Shown here in pieces: positions 1 through 12,600 of a DNA stretch of 64,000 bases (position 1 is its first letter; each line of letters starts with the position of its first letter). Position numbers and translations under genes: made by a program. The stretch spans positions 154,299-218,298 of the forward strand of contig VZSF01001072.1 of the NCBI GenBank assembly GCA_013398295.1, given 5' to 3'. The stretch comes from Chionis minor (lineage: Eukaryota; Chordata; Aves; Charadriiformes; Chionididae). The notes under the pieces are model-generated. The model ran no database searches. It was not told where the DNA came from and worked only from the letters and a program-made list of their open reading frames with translations.

Positions 1-1254
1 TCCCATTGCTGCTGGGTCTGTTGCTATGAATGAGAAGATAAGAGTATTTACATCTCTATTCATAGTGTCATAGAGTTAAGTGTTAGTACTGGCCTGTTTA
101 GTCATCTTGTCGACCTCCAAGGCTCACACGGATGATCATTTGTGTATTTTCATCAGATAGGAAAATGGAAAACTGCATTGTGAATTACTATTCAGCTGCC
201 AATAGTTCTGAGTTCCAAGGCATTTGGAAGCTTCACGTACAGTACTTGTGCCATTCAAAGACCCTAATATCCTGCGGGCAAGAATGAGAGCAGAATGGGA
301 ACTGCAGAGTAAGAAAACAAATGGTGAAGGAAACTATGTGTGACCAACAGCATACTATCATATTTATTGCCAGCAAACAGCTGGTTTATGCACTACCGGA
401 ATGAGTTAAGAAGATCCTGATCTTAGACCTCCACAGACAAGATTTTTGTCAGAAACCCAAGGAGAAATTGCAAGTTCCCAAATATATATCTTAACAAAGA
501 CTCCTTTGAAAAATTGTCTTTGTTAGAAAAGTAGAGAACATTTTGTTTCCCCTTACACTCAGAGTTTTAACATGAGGCTTTTGGACACCACATTGCTACA
601 AGAAGTGAAAAAGTGAAATAATGTTTTTCACCAGCTTTTCATCTTATAATGTTAACTTTCGTATCACCATAGCACCTTGGGGTCAAGATCTCATTGTACA
701 CATAATTGTACAAAAACAAAACCAAGGAAAAAGGGTGATTTGCAATATAAGCAGAAAATCAGATGACTATGACAGGCAATTGCTTGAGCACAGCAGCTTT
801 GAAACAGTGTTAGGAGTTATGTGAGTAGCTTTGAAACAGTGTTAGGAGTTATGTGTTTTACAGAAGAGGGAAGAAAAAGAAAAGGAAGTTAGGCAGAGAA
901 AAAAAAGAAAAAAAACCCCGTAACAAACTAGTCTAGAAAAAATCTTTGGGATGGTATTCTGGTATTCCCAGTGAGAGGGGCAGCATAGGGTACCAAAGGT
1001 AAGCAAGTAAAACAAGGTGATATAAAGAACCATACCAGAGGACAATTCCAAATGCTGAAGGTGAAAGAGATGCTGGGTAGGTTGGGGATAATCCATGTTG
1101 TGCTTGAAACTGAAGAGAAGTGTTTTGCTTGATATAATGGAGAAGTGGAAGCCATTAGACTGTCAGGAAGGGTGACACTGTCAAACTGACAAGGTAGACA
1201 AAATCTCTGCAGCTTCATTTGAAACGGATGAAGGCTGTATGAGACTGCAGTTGT
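1..1254. other. Unique AT-rich sequence, no gene recognised
   Basis: I see no exon, RNA gene or recognisable transposon here. The short ORFs (up to about 109 codons, minus strand near 928-1257) show no low-complexity-free domain or motif I recognise and overlap one another in different frames, as expected by chance. The only internal structure is a short tandem duplication at 795-855, listed separately. Confidence 0.6.
795..855. repeat. Short tandem duplication, 32-bp period
   Basis: A 29-bp segment beginning AGCTTTGAAACAG at 795-823 recurs exactly at 827-855, separated by three bases, so the period is 32 bp. Two copies only. This is a simple replication-slippage product and has no evident function. 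Confidence 0.9.
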
Positions 1255-1623
1255 CACAATGTCCTGGTTCCGGCAGGGACAAGGTTAATATCTGGCACAG
1301 CACAGGTATTCCACACCACGTGACACCATTCCCAGAATTTAGAGGGAGCTAGCCGGGGAGGCGAGTTCCCAGTTTGGGAGCAGGCGGGGACGGTCCGGGT
1401 CCGGTGGGTGCGCGTCGGTACGGTACCCCTATTTATACATTCCTCTGCCAGTACTATTGTTGTTGTTGTTTTGTCGATTTTTCTTTGTTGTTCTGTTAAA
1501 TTGCTTTTTATCTCAACCCACGAGTTTTTGCCTTTTTATTCCAATTTTCCCTCGCTGCTGCGAGGTTTGGGTGAGCGGCCGCGTGGTTCTTTATGCCGGC
1601 TGCGGCCAAACCACGACACACAA
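1255..1623. repeat. Target-site duplication CACAA flanking the LTR
   Basis: CACAA lies directly before the LTR (1255-1259) and directly after it (1619-1623). Five bases is the duplication length typical of ERVL-class integrases. The exact match suggests a fairly recent insertion, or at least no mutation in these ten bases since. Confidence 0.85.
1260..1618 (+). mobile_element. Solo LTR of an ERVL-type endogenous retrovirus
   Basis: A 359-bp element starts TGTCCTGGTT and ends AACCACGACA, imperfect terminal inverted repeats of the TG...CA kind. It is flanked by a perfect 5-bp duplication, CACAA at 1255-1259 and 1619-1623, which shows a true integration with both ends intact. No retroviral internal region lies next to it, so it is a solo LTR left by recombination between two LTRs. 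Its 3' third (about 1500-1618) and the block near 1310-1350 align by eye with the LTR at 18313-19043, so both belong to related families. The usual TATA-like position is degenerate (AATTTAG near 1336). A CpG-dense stretch runs from about 1350 to 1425, unlike the AT-rich surroundings. It carries no coding sequence. Family assignment rests on recall of neoavian LTRs and on the 5-bp duplication. Confidence 0.88.
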
Positions 1624-2541
1624 CCAGAAAGAAAAGGATAGTTCGGTAATCGACAAGTTGACAAGACCCAGGATGAGAGTTTTAGGTATGTGGCTGGACA
1701 GAAAAGACTGGTCCTTGAAGAATCAGCAGACACAAAAGTGAGGACCTAAAGAGCTTTGACCTATGTCAAAGATGCATCCAATAAACGGTCCAGAGTAAAA
1801 AGAATGATGTGATTAGAAAACATGGCATCAGAGAAAAGAGAAGCTAAAGAAAATAAAAAGTTGACAGTTTTCTCTAAATTATGCTTAACATTGATAAATG
1901 GCCACGAGAAGATTTCTGAAGTACAATGTACTTTCTGAAGTACAAGTTCTTTTGTCCTATCTTTGTAGAACATCATTACTGAGGTCAAAGTATACAATAA
2001 AGTATTTGAATACTAATGAAATAATATTTAAGAAAAATGAGCTCAGTATAATGTTTAACAGAACAAAATAAAATTGCAAGTGCTTTCATTAAAATACCAG
2101 AATACAAAAAATAATACAGAAGCCAAGTTTTCTTTTGCACTGAAATCCTTTCAGTTCCAAGACCAAAGAAACTCTCAGAACCCATCTCATAATTGGCAAA
2201 AAAATAGTGTCATCCCTGAGGCAGTCTAATTTAGTTGGTGGTGATCACAGAGGGATAAGTGTAATTCTTACTTTCCATTAGATTTACTTGAAGTCTGAGG
2301 ATGAAGGCAACATCTGACAGTCCTAAAATTTTTCTACCAGCACGGTAGTGTGTAGGAAAGGTTCACTGTTGAAACTTATTTTTATTAATAATTATAAAAT
2401 CGCTTTCTTGATCTACAAGGATGCAAGCAAGCTTTTATTCATTTACATAACATTAACAACACCCCAGTATCTCTACGGAACAATTGGGTATATTGAAATA
2501 TCTTGGATTTCAGAGTTTTTCAGATGAATTGCAGAAGCATC
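1624..2541. other. Unique AT-rich sequence, nothing recognised
   Basis: No gene or repeat family recognised. A small local repeat of GAAGTACAA with intervening GTACTTTCT lies near 1917-1947. ORFs on the minus strand are short and unremarkable. Confidence 0.5.
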
Positions 2542-2890
2542 GAATCACAGAATAGTTGAGGTTGCAAGTTACCCTCTGGTGTATCAACCATTCCTTCCAG
2601 TTTTGTGTCATCAGCAATCTTGCTGAGAATACACTCTGCCCCATCATCCACATCATTAATGAAGATGTTAAACAGGATTAGACCCAGTATTGACCCCTAG
2701 GGCACATTGCTGAACTCCAGCTAAATTTCATTAAGCTGATCACCACCCTCTGAGCTTGGCCATTCAGTTAGTTTTCAATTCACCTCACTGCTCATCCAGG
2801 CTATACATCAACAGCTTGTTTATGAGTATCTTATAGGAGACAATGTCAAAGGACCTACTGAAGTCCAGGTAGATAATATTCACTTCTGCC
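2542..2890 (-). mobile_element. CR1 LINE fragment with internal deletion
   Basis: Read on the minus strand, the far end (about 2597-2890) encodes the CR1 reverse-transcriptase core. It includes a degraded form of the [13 protein letters not shown] segment and an ADDT motif at about 2607-2618, where the usual FADD has become IADD. The near end (2542-2570) is the CR1 3'-terminal sequence that normally lies about 1 kb downstream of the reverse transcriptase. The two parts are joined around 2570-2597, so the last third of ORF2 and most of the 3' region have been deleted. No open frame crosses the element. This is an old, inactive copy. Confidence 0.85.
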
Positions 2891-5800
2891 TGAAACTGAA
2901 AGTGCTTTTGCTGGTCCATAAATCAGTGGGATCTTAAATCTGCTTTTGTGGTAAAGACTGGGAATATTTTCAGTACTATAAAGACTATTTACTCGCAAAT
3001 TGAAGCCATTTTCTCCTTTTTCCCTGTTTCCTCATTTTGTGTTGGTAGATTCTTCCTTAGCAGAACTAATTTCTCTTATCTGTCCACATTTCTCTTAACT
3101 GTGGTTTCTGTGGAAAACTTCAAATACAAATCCCATGACTACAATACCTAATGAAACATAAAATATACATCAGTTATAACTTAAGCATAAAGACACTTAT
3201 TTATAGCTTTTAATAAAATGTCATGTATAAATAAATGTATACAATTATGTATATAAAATGTGTGCAAGTAAATATATGAATATATAAATAAATGTATAAA
3301 ATTTCAGTAAGTGACAGGTTTTTAAGCTCAACCTGCATTAGGTTGTTGGTGATCTACTTTTTACCGACTAGTTTCAACACTGAGCTGGTAAAGGAGCCAG
3401 CTAAACTCTTTGGGTTCTCCCATACTACATTGTCTTCCATAAAAGCTTCCATGTTTTCTGTTAGATCCCTGCCCCCAATCCATTTCTCACTCATGTCTGA
3501 GTCCACAAGTAGTTACACGTTAGGAACTTAGTTGTACCTCCTGTTACAGTAACCATAACTTATATCAAGTTCAACTTAGTATCTTTGAAATTCTGTCCTT
3601 GTGGAGACAAGGAAAGCATTGAATAATGGTCAAATCACATATTTGATGGAAAGTAGTGTTTAAAACAATAGCACCTCTAAGAAAACATATCTGAAAATAG
3701 GTACAATTCTTCACTAACAGTTTTTGGGATACCTCTGTAAAGTATTCTTTTTGTCTGCCAGTCTGTCATCTTGTCAGAACTTTCCCGTACTCTCAGGAAA
3801 GCCCAAGGGAAATTTCTGTCTTTGCAAGTACAGTGGATTTATAAGGGTGTATAGCTCTCTGGTTTTTGTCTTTCTAACTTGGTAAAGCAACTACATCACA
3901 TTAACCCAGAATCTGGCAAAATGTGACATACGAACCCTTGTTAACATGATAAATAACTCTAGCTGAGCTTCCACACCTTGTTGGTATTGCACTAATAGTC
4001 CTGGCATTTATGATATAAAACCTGTTGGCTAACTATCAAAGGAAAAGATCATTAATAAGCTACTGGTAACTACTAGATGTGTAAAAATATTCTAAATGCA
4101 TAATTAATGTGTTTTAAAAAGGTTGTGTCACATATCTGTATAGGTGTCAGTGAACAGGAGCAATAAAAACCACTGTCAAACATTCTTTTCGCAGGTTCCA
4201 ATCAATGGCTAGTTTACTTGCTCTATTCATAGAATTATTTTAGACTTAGAATATAAACTCCATGTTTCTCACAGTGTCTAAGATAACTTTTTTTAAAGAA
4301 TGGAAGTGTATCTGTATAAAAAATATCCACATCCTCTCCCATATTTCTTGGTTTATTATTATTTAAAAACTGTAGGAAGTATAAGTTTGTATTTGAAAAT
4401 ATAAAAACATGAATAAAAAACTGTCCTCACTCTAAAGAATGCAATTTTGCATTGACTCAATATCAAATGTATTCCTAGGCTGTTTTGTAGTAATTAAATT
4501 ATAATAGGTTTACTTGCTAATATTGCAAAGCAGACCTTAATGGATTCTCTCAACTGTCCACACTGGCCTGCATTGCCACTTCACTAGCAGAGCCTGTGGC
4601 AATACAAGCGCTAAAATTAATTATGATCAAAGGCAATGTATACTTAGGCTATGTTTACAGTTTCTCAAATTACCCAATGAGTAAACATCATCTTACAAGT
4701 AAACAAACCAGTTTGTGCTTGCAAGACAGTATCAACATAAACCATAATTTAGCACTATTTAAATCCAAGAACTTTGATGTATTCTAGAGAATATATTTAG
4801 CTGTTAGTGAATTTGATGATGAACATTCTTCTGTCAGTGACTATGACTCATAATACTGTTTTACACTCTAATACAGAAGATCATGAGTTGAAATAAATAC
4901 AACAGGTTACTGTGAAACTCAATAGTGAGGAAACTAAAAAAAGTTTCTAGAAGGGAGACTGATTCCACAAGTTCTCCTGCATGAATATCAAGGTAGGAAC
5001 ACTCTTGAGCAAGTTCACAGCCTTTATGAAGACTTTATCTTAATAAGGAAAGTTAGGCAATTAGCTGTGAATTGTAGCCAAACAAGGTAAGATTTCTGAT
5101 AGAAAACAGAATGTACTCATCACTGATATTTTAGAAAACTAGATGTTAAGGATAATTTTAGATGTATCTGTTCCTGAAATGCATTTAAGCATATCTTATT
5201 GGCAAAATCTGTATTCTCCAGTCAATTGTCTTATAATCACAGGAAACAGTGCCAATAGGGTATGCTGAGAGTGGCGAATTTCACTCAAACATTTGAAACA
5301 AGGTTTTTTAATTAATAGGAAGTCCATACAATCCCCAGTAAATCAATTTCACTACCTAACTGACTCTGACATAAAAAAGTTTTGTCTCTTTCTTCTTTTC
5401 TTTTGCTTTCTTAAAAAAGCCAGTCTTCATAGGATTCCTCTGAGGAATGAGAGGGAGTTCATTTTTAAAACAAAAGCTCTGGTGTCTCATTTTTCGATTG
5501 TAGTACAAAGGTACTTTTCCTTCTTTGTAGGTATGTCATTTATACTGACCTGTTCATTTTTTAATAATCATTCGGAAATGTACAAAAATTGCGTTTGTCA
5601 GTCATTTGGTTGAGGAATTCCCTTCCCTCGTAAGCTGAAATATTCTCAGTGATAATGAAAATTATTGCAAAATGTTCCACATTGTCCACAATATTCTGTT
5701 GTTTGCTTATATTGCTCCTTAAAATACACTAAAACTTTATGTGACTCCAATCAAAGACCTTTGGCTGTTGCAATCATCAAGCAAAAAACCTCCCCCTTGG

Positions 5801-7556
5801 GCCCATCTCTGTTGCTCCTAGTAAGAATCTGGCAGGGGGGAAGTGGCAATAATCCTTGGTGGTGAAAATAGTTTTTCAGCAACTCAATTTCAATAAGATC
5901 GCATAAATTTATCTGATTGCTTCAATTAACTCCCATTCATGACATAACAGAGGTGTAACAATACAAACTCAAATTCCATAATTTAATCATCTCTGATTGG
6001 AATGAATGTTGACTACAGTCATCTTGTCCATAGTGGTAAGAAAGAATGGTTGGACATTATATGTTGTCTCCTCAGGTGGTTTTAAAAATGTGTCTCCCTC
6101 CCTCATTCCTTACTCACAGCAGAATTATACGCTTATATCTTTGAGATGGCCTAGCAAAGTGAATTAAGACTAACTTTCATTTTTATTAATACATAGCAAT
6201 GTTAATCAATAAAAATGTAACTCTTTATTCAAGGAACCTGTTGGGAACTTGTAACATCCATGTTAACTTCCAGAAAAAAATCAGGTTTTTTCTTGTTTTT
6301 TTCTTTCTTTTTTTCTGACCCTTATGCTAAGACCTATAAACTACCATGACAAACAGATGATTTCTTTTTTTTTTTTTTTTAAATCCACTTATTGAAGTAC
6401 TAATTCCTGTATGGTGTAAACTTGTTGCAGAAGTTCCACTGTCACCTCCAGGAGAAGATCAGGTCCTTTGTATTGGTCATGTGTATGCTTTGCTTATTTT
6501 TAATAGCATCATAATAAGCCTCATTGAAAATAAGTACACATTTACAATAGAAAATCCCTCTGGAAAGTGTAGGTCCAAACCAAGAAAAAATATAGCTTAC
6601 ATACTGAAGATATTGTAACCAATTTCAGAAAAGTAGAAAATGACATCTTATTTCCTTCTTCACAAAAATTATTTCTCCTCTGCAGTACTATAATCTGCCT
6701 CTTTCATATAAAACAGCTCTGCCACTGGTCCTACATTTCCTGGAGACAGCTGATTCCCTTGACATGTCTTTTTAACCGATGATTACAATCAGAGTCCCAT
6801 GTAATTCGGTAGCTGTTTTCAAAGAAGAAAGCTTAATCTAGTAACTTCTTATTAAATTCTTAGTTCTTGTAGGAGTGCTTTTGAAGGATATTCAAGGTAA
6901 ATCATTTCATTTTGGAACTTAGCTGCTGGTTGCCCTCATCTTTCCTAACGAAAATTTATTTCAGTGTAGCAGTAGATTCACTATTTGTTACATTTTGACA
7001 TTTTCTGAATGGCAGAATTTGTGTGTGCATATTAAATTCTCACAGCAGAGACTACATGACCTAAACCAAATTACTTTATTTCTTTCATTAATCAAAAGAT
7101 TAACTGTTTTCTGACTGAATATTAGCTTTTAGACGAGAAAAATATTTAAATGTGTTACAGTTGTTTAGTACCTTAGTGAACTGTGAAAAGGAAATTTTCA
7201 TAGCAAGGAGTATTTACTTACGAAGACCTCTTCAAAATTTTCATTTTAAGAAAAAAATAATTTTAAGTTTGCTAAAGTTTCTTATTAGCTACACCAACTC
7301 TCCTTACACAAAAGGATATAATTTTAAAGTTCCCAAGAGGAAATAGCTCTCTAGGAGGTAGGAACTGTACTTGCAGGAAGAATTCACACTTACATCAAGC
7401 CATTTATAATCAGAATAGGTAGATAGACCAAGAAGGAGAGAATTAAATCATTATCATAAGAAAGGATTTTTCATAAATGAAATACTTAGTGACTTGATGA
7501 AGCCTCAGGAAATCCTAAAATTCTGAGAATGGCTTTTCATTTTTATAACTGAAATA
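2891..7556. other. Unique AT-rich sequence with simple repeats only
   Basis: About 4.7 kb without a recognisable gene. It holds AT-rich low-complexity sequence around 3170-3300 (TATAAATAAATG-like units), a T-rich run near 6280-6315 and a poly-T tract at about 6363-6380. ORFs reach 106 codons (5293-5613, plus) but are hydrophobic, T-rich and without recognisable domains. I see no splice-bounded exon that I would defend. Confidence 0.5.
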
Positions 7557-7696
7557 TTTTCTTCCTTCCTTCCTTCCTTCCTTCCTTCCTTCCTTCCTTC
7601 CTTCCTTCCTTCCTTCCTTCCTTCCTTCCTTCTTTCCTTCCTTTCTTCCTTCCTTCCTTCCTTCCTTCCTTCCTTCCTTCCTTCCTTCCTTCCTTC
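7557..7696. repeat. TTCC tetranucleotide microsatellite, about 140 bp
   Basis: A tetranucleotide array, TTCC on the plus strand and GGAA on the minus, runs for roughly 35 units. It is interrupted only near 7630-7648 by two units with an extra T. It is a homopurine-homopyrimidine mirror-type tract, likely polymorphic in length and able to form triplex DNA in principle. No gene overlaps it. Confidence 0.97.
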
Positions 7697-9456
7697 GCTT
7701 TCATCCCCAAATTTTCACTCTGAAATAAGAGTGGATTGACAGCAGGAAGTCAGGACCAAGCACTTCTGAGAGTCAATGATGGACTTGGACCCTTGGGTCT
7801 AGGCAGCAGACCCACAGGAAAGGAACCAGGCAGCTCCAAAATTTTCAGAATTGGCCACTGTGGGTTTCTGTAGCTTTCTGCTGCAAAATGACACCACCCA
7901 TCCATGGCTCCTAGTGAGTTTGCTATCACCTCACCTTGCCGTGTCCATACACTGTCCACAGGAGCTCCCCACAGATGTGGACATTCAAATGTTGGTGTGC
8001 CCTAGCACTGTCCTGTGATTGCTTGCTTTGAAACTAGCAAGTTCTCAAGTGACCTTAAGAAATCACACCAATTGCTACCAGAACCCCGAAGTTTTGTCTT
8101 TAGAAGTTTATTCAAAGAATTATGTTTCCATGAAAATTTCATTTTTATCTTTAGTAAAAAAACAACGCCCCCCCCCCAGACAAATAACCAAATTACCAAA
8201 CAAAACCACACCAAACAAGCAAATGAAAAACCTGCTGCAAACCTCCTAGTCAGCTATATCTAAACAGCCTGTGCCAGAGACACAACTTGGATCTGAACTT
8301 TTGATTTCCAAGGCATTGCTTTTGGCATAAAGACATTGCTTGTTTTGATGGCCATTAAACAAAAAGAAAAATTCCCAAGAGGAAGATCTGTTGAGGTACT
8401 GAAAGTTAATTGATGCAGACTATCTCCACTCCTCTAGCAGCTTTTGGCTTTGTGTAAATATCTCTTTCCCCAGTTTGACTTGGAAAAAAAATGTGTAATC
8501 AACACAAAATTCTGATTTCATGGCAAATGGTCTTCCAGGTAGGGCTCATGGTTCAGTTTATAGGTCAGACATTATATATTTATATGCCTATAAGTTCACT
8601 GTATGTCCAAGTGCGCTTGTACTGGCTGTATGGGGGAAGGGTGCAGTATGTGTCTCCAGAGAGGTCCTCCTCAGAGCTGTGGGCATCCTCCCTGCAGTCC
8701 TGTAGCTGCTATTTCGCAGCTCTGAACTGCCAAGCACACCATGGAGTACCAGAACAGATGTCCCTGGATAAACCTGTTGTCCAAGGAGAAGAAAGTACTG
8801 TTGTATCAGATGCACAACTTAAAATGTGACAAACAGCTGTGACAAAACCAAATTTTATTGCACTTGTAGTTATTATTCTAAATGCTTTAGAGTCAAGAAA
8901 GTTCTAGAGAACAACTGCCTTAGATAAACTAATGTTTTCTTTACAAAATACTTTTAATGTTCAGCGATTTATCTTTGTTAGCGTACTTATCATCTGTCTA
9001 TTTAAATACTTTGATGACCTTTAATCATGAAGATTATATATAGACTGATTGGCTATTTAGTGTATAATACTTGTAAACAAGCCTTCACTTCCACTCTAAA
9101 ATGCAATCAAAAAGAAAAAGATTGCTTAAATTTATTTTTAAATCATCACATTTTTTTATCTGAGTTTCATAATCTGGAAAATATGAAGAGTAATTTCTCA
9201 CATACTTTACAAGAAACATGGAGAGGTAGATTAACATTCTAAAACACAGACTGCATAACTGACCCAGCTATGTCTTTTCAGGAAAAAAGATTATGCTTTT
9301 AGACCTAAATTCTCTTTAACTATGAGAAGACTGATAGGCTACATTTGCTCTGTCATCATTGTAGCAGACATTAATACAACTAATGCTTGCTGTGCAGCTA
9401 CAGCTGCAGAGACCACAGAGTGAGTTATAAAACTTTCCAAGAATTTGTGTGTCTTC
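7697..9456. other. Unique sequence, no gene recognised
   Basis: Includes a run of ten C at 8168-8177 followed by an A/C-rich stretch. The longest ORF is 112 codons (8491-8829, plus). I recognise no domain in it, there is no sign of neighbouring exons, and a second overlapping frame is also open, so I treat it as chance. The rest is plain sequence. Confidence 0.5.
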
Positions 9457-9687
9457 AGGGTCAGTTTCTGAACATAAGGAAAAAATTCTTTACTTTGAAA
9501 GTGACAGAGCACTGAAACAGCCTTTCCAGAGAGGTTGTGACGTCTCCTTCTCTGCAGATATTCAAAACTCAGCTGGATGCATTCCTGTCCAACCTGCTCT
9601 AGGTGAGCTTGCTTTAGCAGGGAGGTTGGAGTAGATGATCTCTGAAGGTCCCTTCTAACCCCTACTATTTCGTGATTCTGTGATTCA
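9457..9687 (+). mobile_element. CR1 LINE 3' end, 5'-truncated
   Basis: About 230 bp matching the end of CR1 ORF2 and the 3' untranslated region. It begins with the stretch encoding the FFT-V-R-V-T-EHW-R-L-P-REVV-like segment (here degraded), continues through the CAACCTGCTCTAGGTGA and TTGGAGTAGATGATCTC blocks, and ends in two octamer units of the ATTCTGTG type at about 9672-9687. 5' truncation with a preserved octamer tail is the normal outcome of target-primed reverse transcription for this family. Confidence 0.92.
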
Positions 9688-12600
9688 GTTAAATCAGTGC
9701 GCTGAGGTCTGCACTGACATAGTGCTACTCAACCTTCTGGCTTTAAGTACGCCATCATGAGGGGGTAAACTCCAGTATGGCTTTCACCGTTTTTCAGGAC
9801 CTCCACCTTACAGGTACTGGGCTGACAGGAACATGTAATATCTTCTTTGTTTAGAAAAATATAAAAATAAATGTTTCTTTTTAAACCATAATAATGTTTT
9901 ACTGTGTTCAGGTGTCTGAGCCAGTGGGGAGAAAAATCACAAAAATCCCATATGTAACAGCACTCTGGAAGGACTGAGATTTGTATTTGTATGCTGTTTT
10001 TCCTGTTATATGATCTAACTTTAACTGCCAAGCTCTGCTATGCTGTCTTGCTTTGGGACAGATTGTCTGATGACAGGTTCCATTGTCCTGAATCTAGAAA
10101 TGGGCATACATCAGGTATACAGAAAATGAAGACAATCTTTAAAGAAGATCTTATCCTCTTTCAGATTTCATATTCTTGACAGTTTTATGCTTTTTTCCTT
10201 TACATATCTCTTTGAATGATCAGTCCTTCATTAATTTGTGTTATGATCCTTGTTATAAATAAACAGGATAGACAGACACATTCTTTCAATACTTTTTTCC
10301 CCCAAAATAAAATCATGTCTGTTTTGATGTTAGGGTGTTTTTGTTTTTCTGGAAAAAGGGTGCCATTGTCTGAGATTAAATATTAAATGTTTACTTCCTT
10401 CTCAAACCAAAAGCCTGTGATCAAGGATATTCCTGACTTGCTGAATAACAATTTGCATTAGTTCTTAACAGTATGTTCTATGAGATAATAAAACATGTTT
10501 TCTGACACATTTGTCAAGTTCAATCTGAATTACAGCTTCAACCTGCAGACACAGAGAGAGAGTTCATCCTGTTTCAGAACTGATGCTCAGCAGCTGAAGG
10601 TTTGATTTGCTTTCTGAGAAGACAATAAAGAGTCTGCTGATGTCACTTACAGAAGGATAGAAATCTCCCAAAATTCATTACTTAGGCATTAACCACTGAA
10701 AGCCTTAAAGTAACAAAGCTACATTACGAAGAGAGAAAAACATTGTTCTGCCATGACTATGTGGGGAAAATGTATAAAGAGACTTAACAGAGGAGTGTAG
10801 CATGATTACATAAATAGTATGAGTGTGTAAAATAATATTCAGGGAAGATTATATTTTTAAAAAATTAATTTGCTGTATTTTCATTAATTTGAATAACTAG
10901 AGGAAAATACATGATTGTCACCTTCTAATTAGCATTTTGAAGAATCTCTGAAGAATCCCCTCCCTAGTTTCAATTAGTTCAATTAGTTCAAAGCTTAAGG
11001 TTCCGGATATAACCACTTGTAAATAGATTACTCCATTTACATGAAAACCACAGCTGCCCAGCCATTTTTATAGCTATCGGTGCTGCATCTACTGCATTAC
11101 CTTACTAAACTAATGGAGGCAAAGAGTCAGGCAATTACAGAGCTGGTTCTGAGCAGCAATGACGTTGTATTCTACTGTAGGCTGGGATTAATTCGCTGTT
11201 GTTAGAGCAAGAAGACAGCAAAATAACGGGGCCTTGAATCTGAGTTATAATTGCCTCCTGAGGCTGAGCATGATATGTTTGTGTTCATCTTCCTCCATCA
11301 GATTGTCAGAAGGAACAGCAAAACAACAAAAATGCCTTCTTTAAGAGGATTGGTCCTAATCCTTGTACGACTAGGGAGCATTTGTAAATAAGACCACTTG
11401 ACAGTTTAATACTTTTGCTGGAAATAACTTTTCAGATTTTAAAAATCAGTGAAACTATAGTAGCAGAGATTTACCACTTATCTGCTATTAAAACTTTTGC
11501 TCACAAAGACCTCTTGGATTTCCATTTCTTGATAAGCAAATAAAAACCTTCCACAGAATAGAATATAACTTCATTAGTTTATTTCTCTGTTTCCTCTTTG
11601 GTGCCCTTATATTTCTTAGCCTTTTCTTTATTTATTTATTAAATTATTATTATTGTTTTATTTCTTTTTTTCATTTGCTGCCTTTTATTTTCCTTCCAAA
11701 TGCATGACTTATTTGCAATTGGGTTGCATTTTAATTTTACCTCGGTTTACGTTTATGTATCTCATATATTTCTAAATAAGTTCATTTTCTTCTTTTTTTT
11801 TTTTTCTTTTTTTTCCTCTTTGGTTGGGGTTTTTTAGGACCCTGACATTTCTTGCAGGCTGAACATCAGTGTGGCTTTATGTCATGAAAAAGAGACAAGC
11901 AGAATACCATAAGATTAATGCGTACTATGCTATATTATTATTTAAAAGGCTGGGACATTTCATGCAACCATGGACCTTGCATTTCTACATTTTACATCTT
12001 TAACCTAGTACTTTTCACAAGTGCCCCATCCCTTTCTGTTTTAAAGATTCACTGAAAACTCCGGTCCTTTTCCACAAAGAAGGAGATTTGTATACTTAGT
12101 TCCTTTCTCCTTTCATTTTGCTCTCCATGTCAAGAGATCTGGTTAGGAACATTTCATATTTATCTCTGCTTGGCTCAACACAGTTATTGTGTTTCTCTTT
12201 CATCAGGCATTGTGTGTATCCTTTATTTTGCTCTGAACCTAACTAGAGTCACTAAGTAATCTATGTGGAGGAATTTGTATGCATTTCCAGCTTATACCCC
12301 ACTCCAGGTTCCCCATTTCTGTTGTCACATGCAGGTTTGAGTACACATCTTCCTGTAGCTGTTGTGTGATTTTCCGCTTAGCCATCCTCTCCCTACACAT
12401 GGAAAGGGATTATTTTTGGCTCCATTTACCCCTTTAGCCGTGCAAAGGTGTTTTGCAGTCTCCTTCCCAATCTAATAATTCTTCAATGTTTATTTCCCTT
12501 CTGGAATTTACATGATTTGAGGCATTGGCACACAATAAGTAACATTATATCTATGCATTATGGCAATGCTTAATAGTCAAGATTCCAGACAGCACGTACG

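Noticed and set aside
8491..8829. 112-codon ORF on the plus strand
   Set aside because: An overlapping frame on the same strand and another on the minus strand are also open, and no motif is recognisable.
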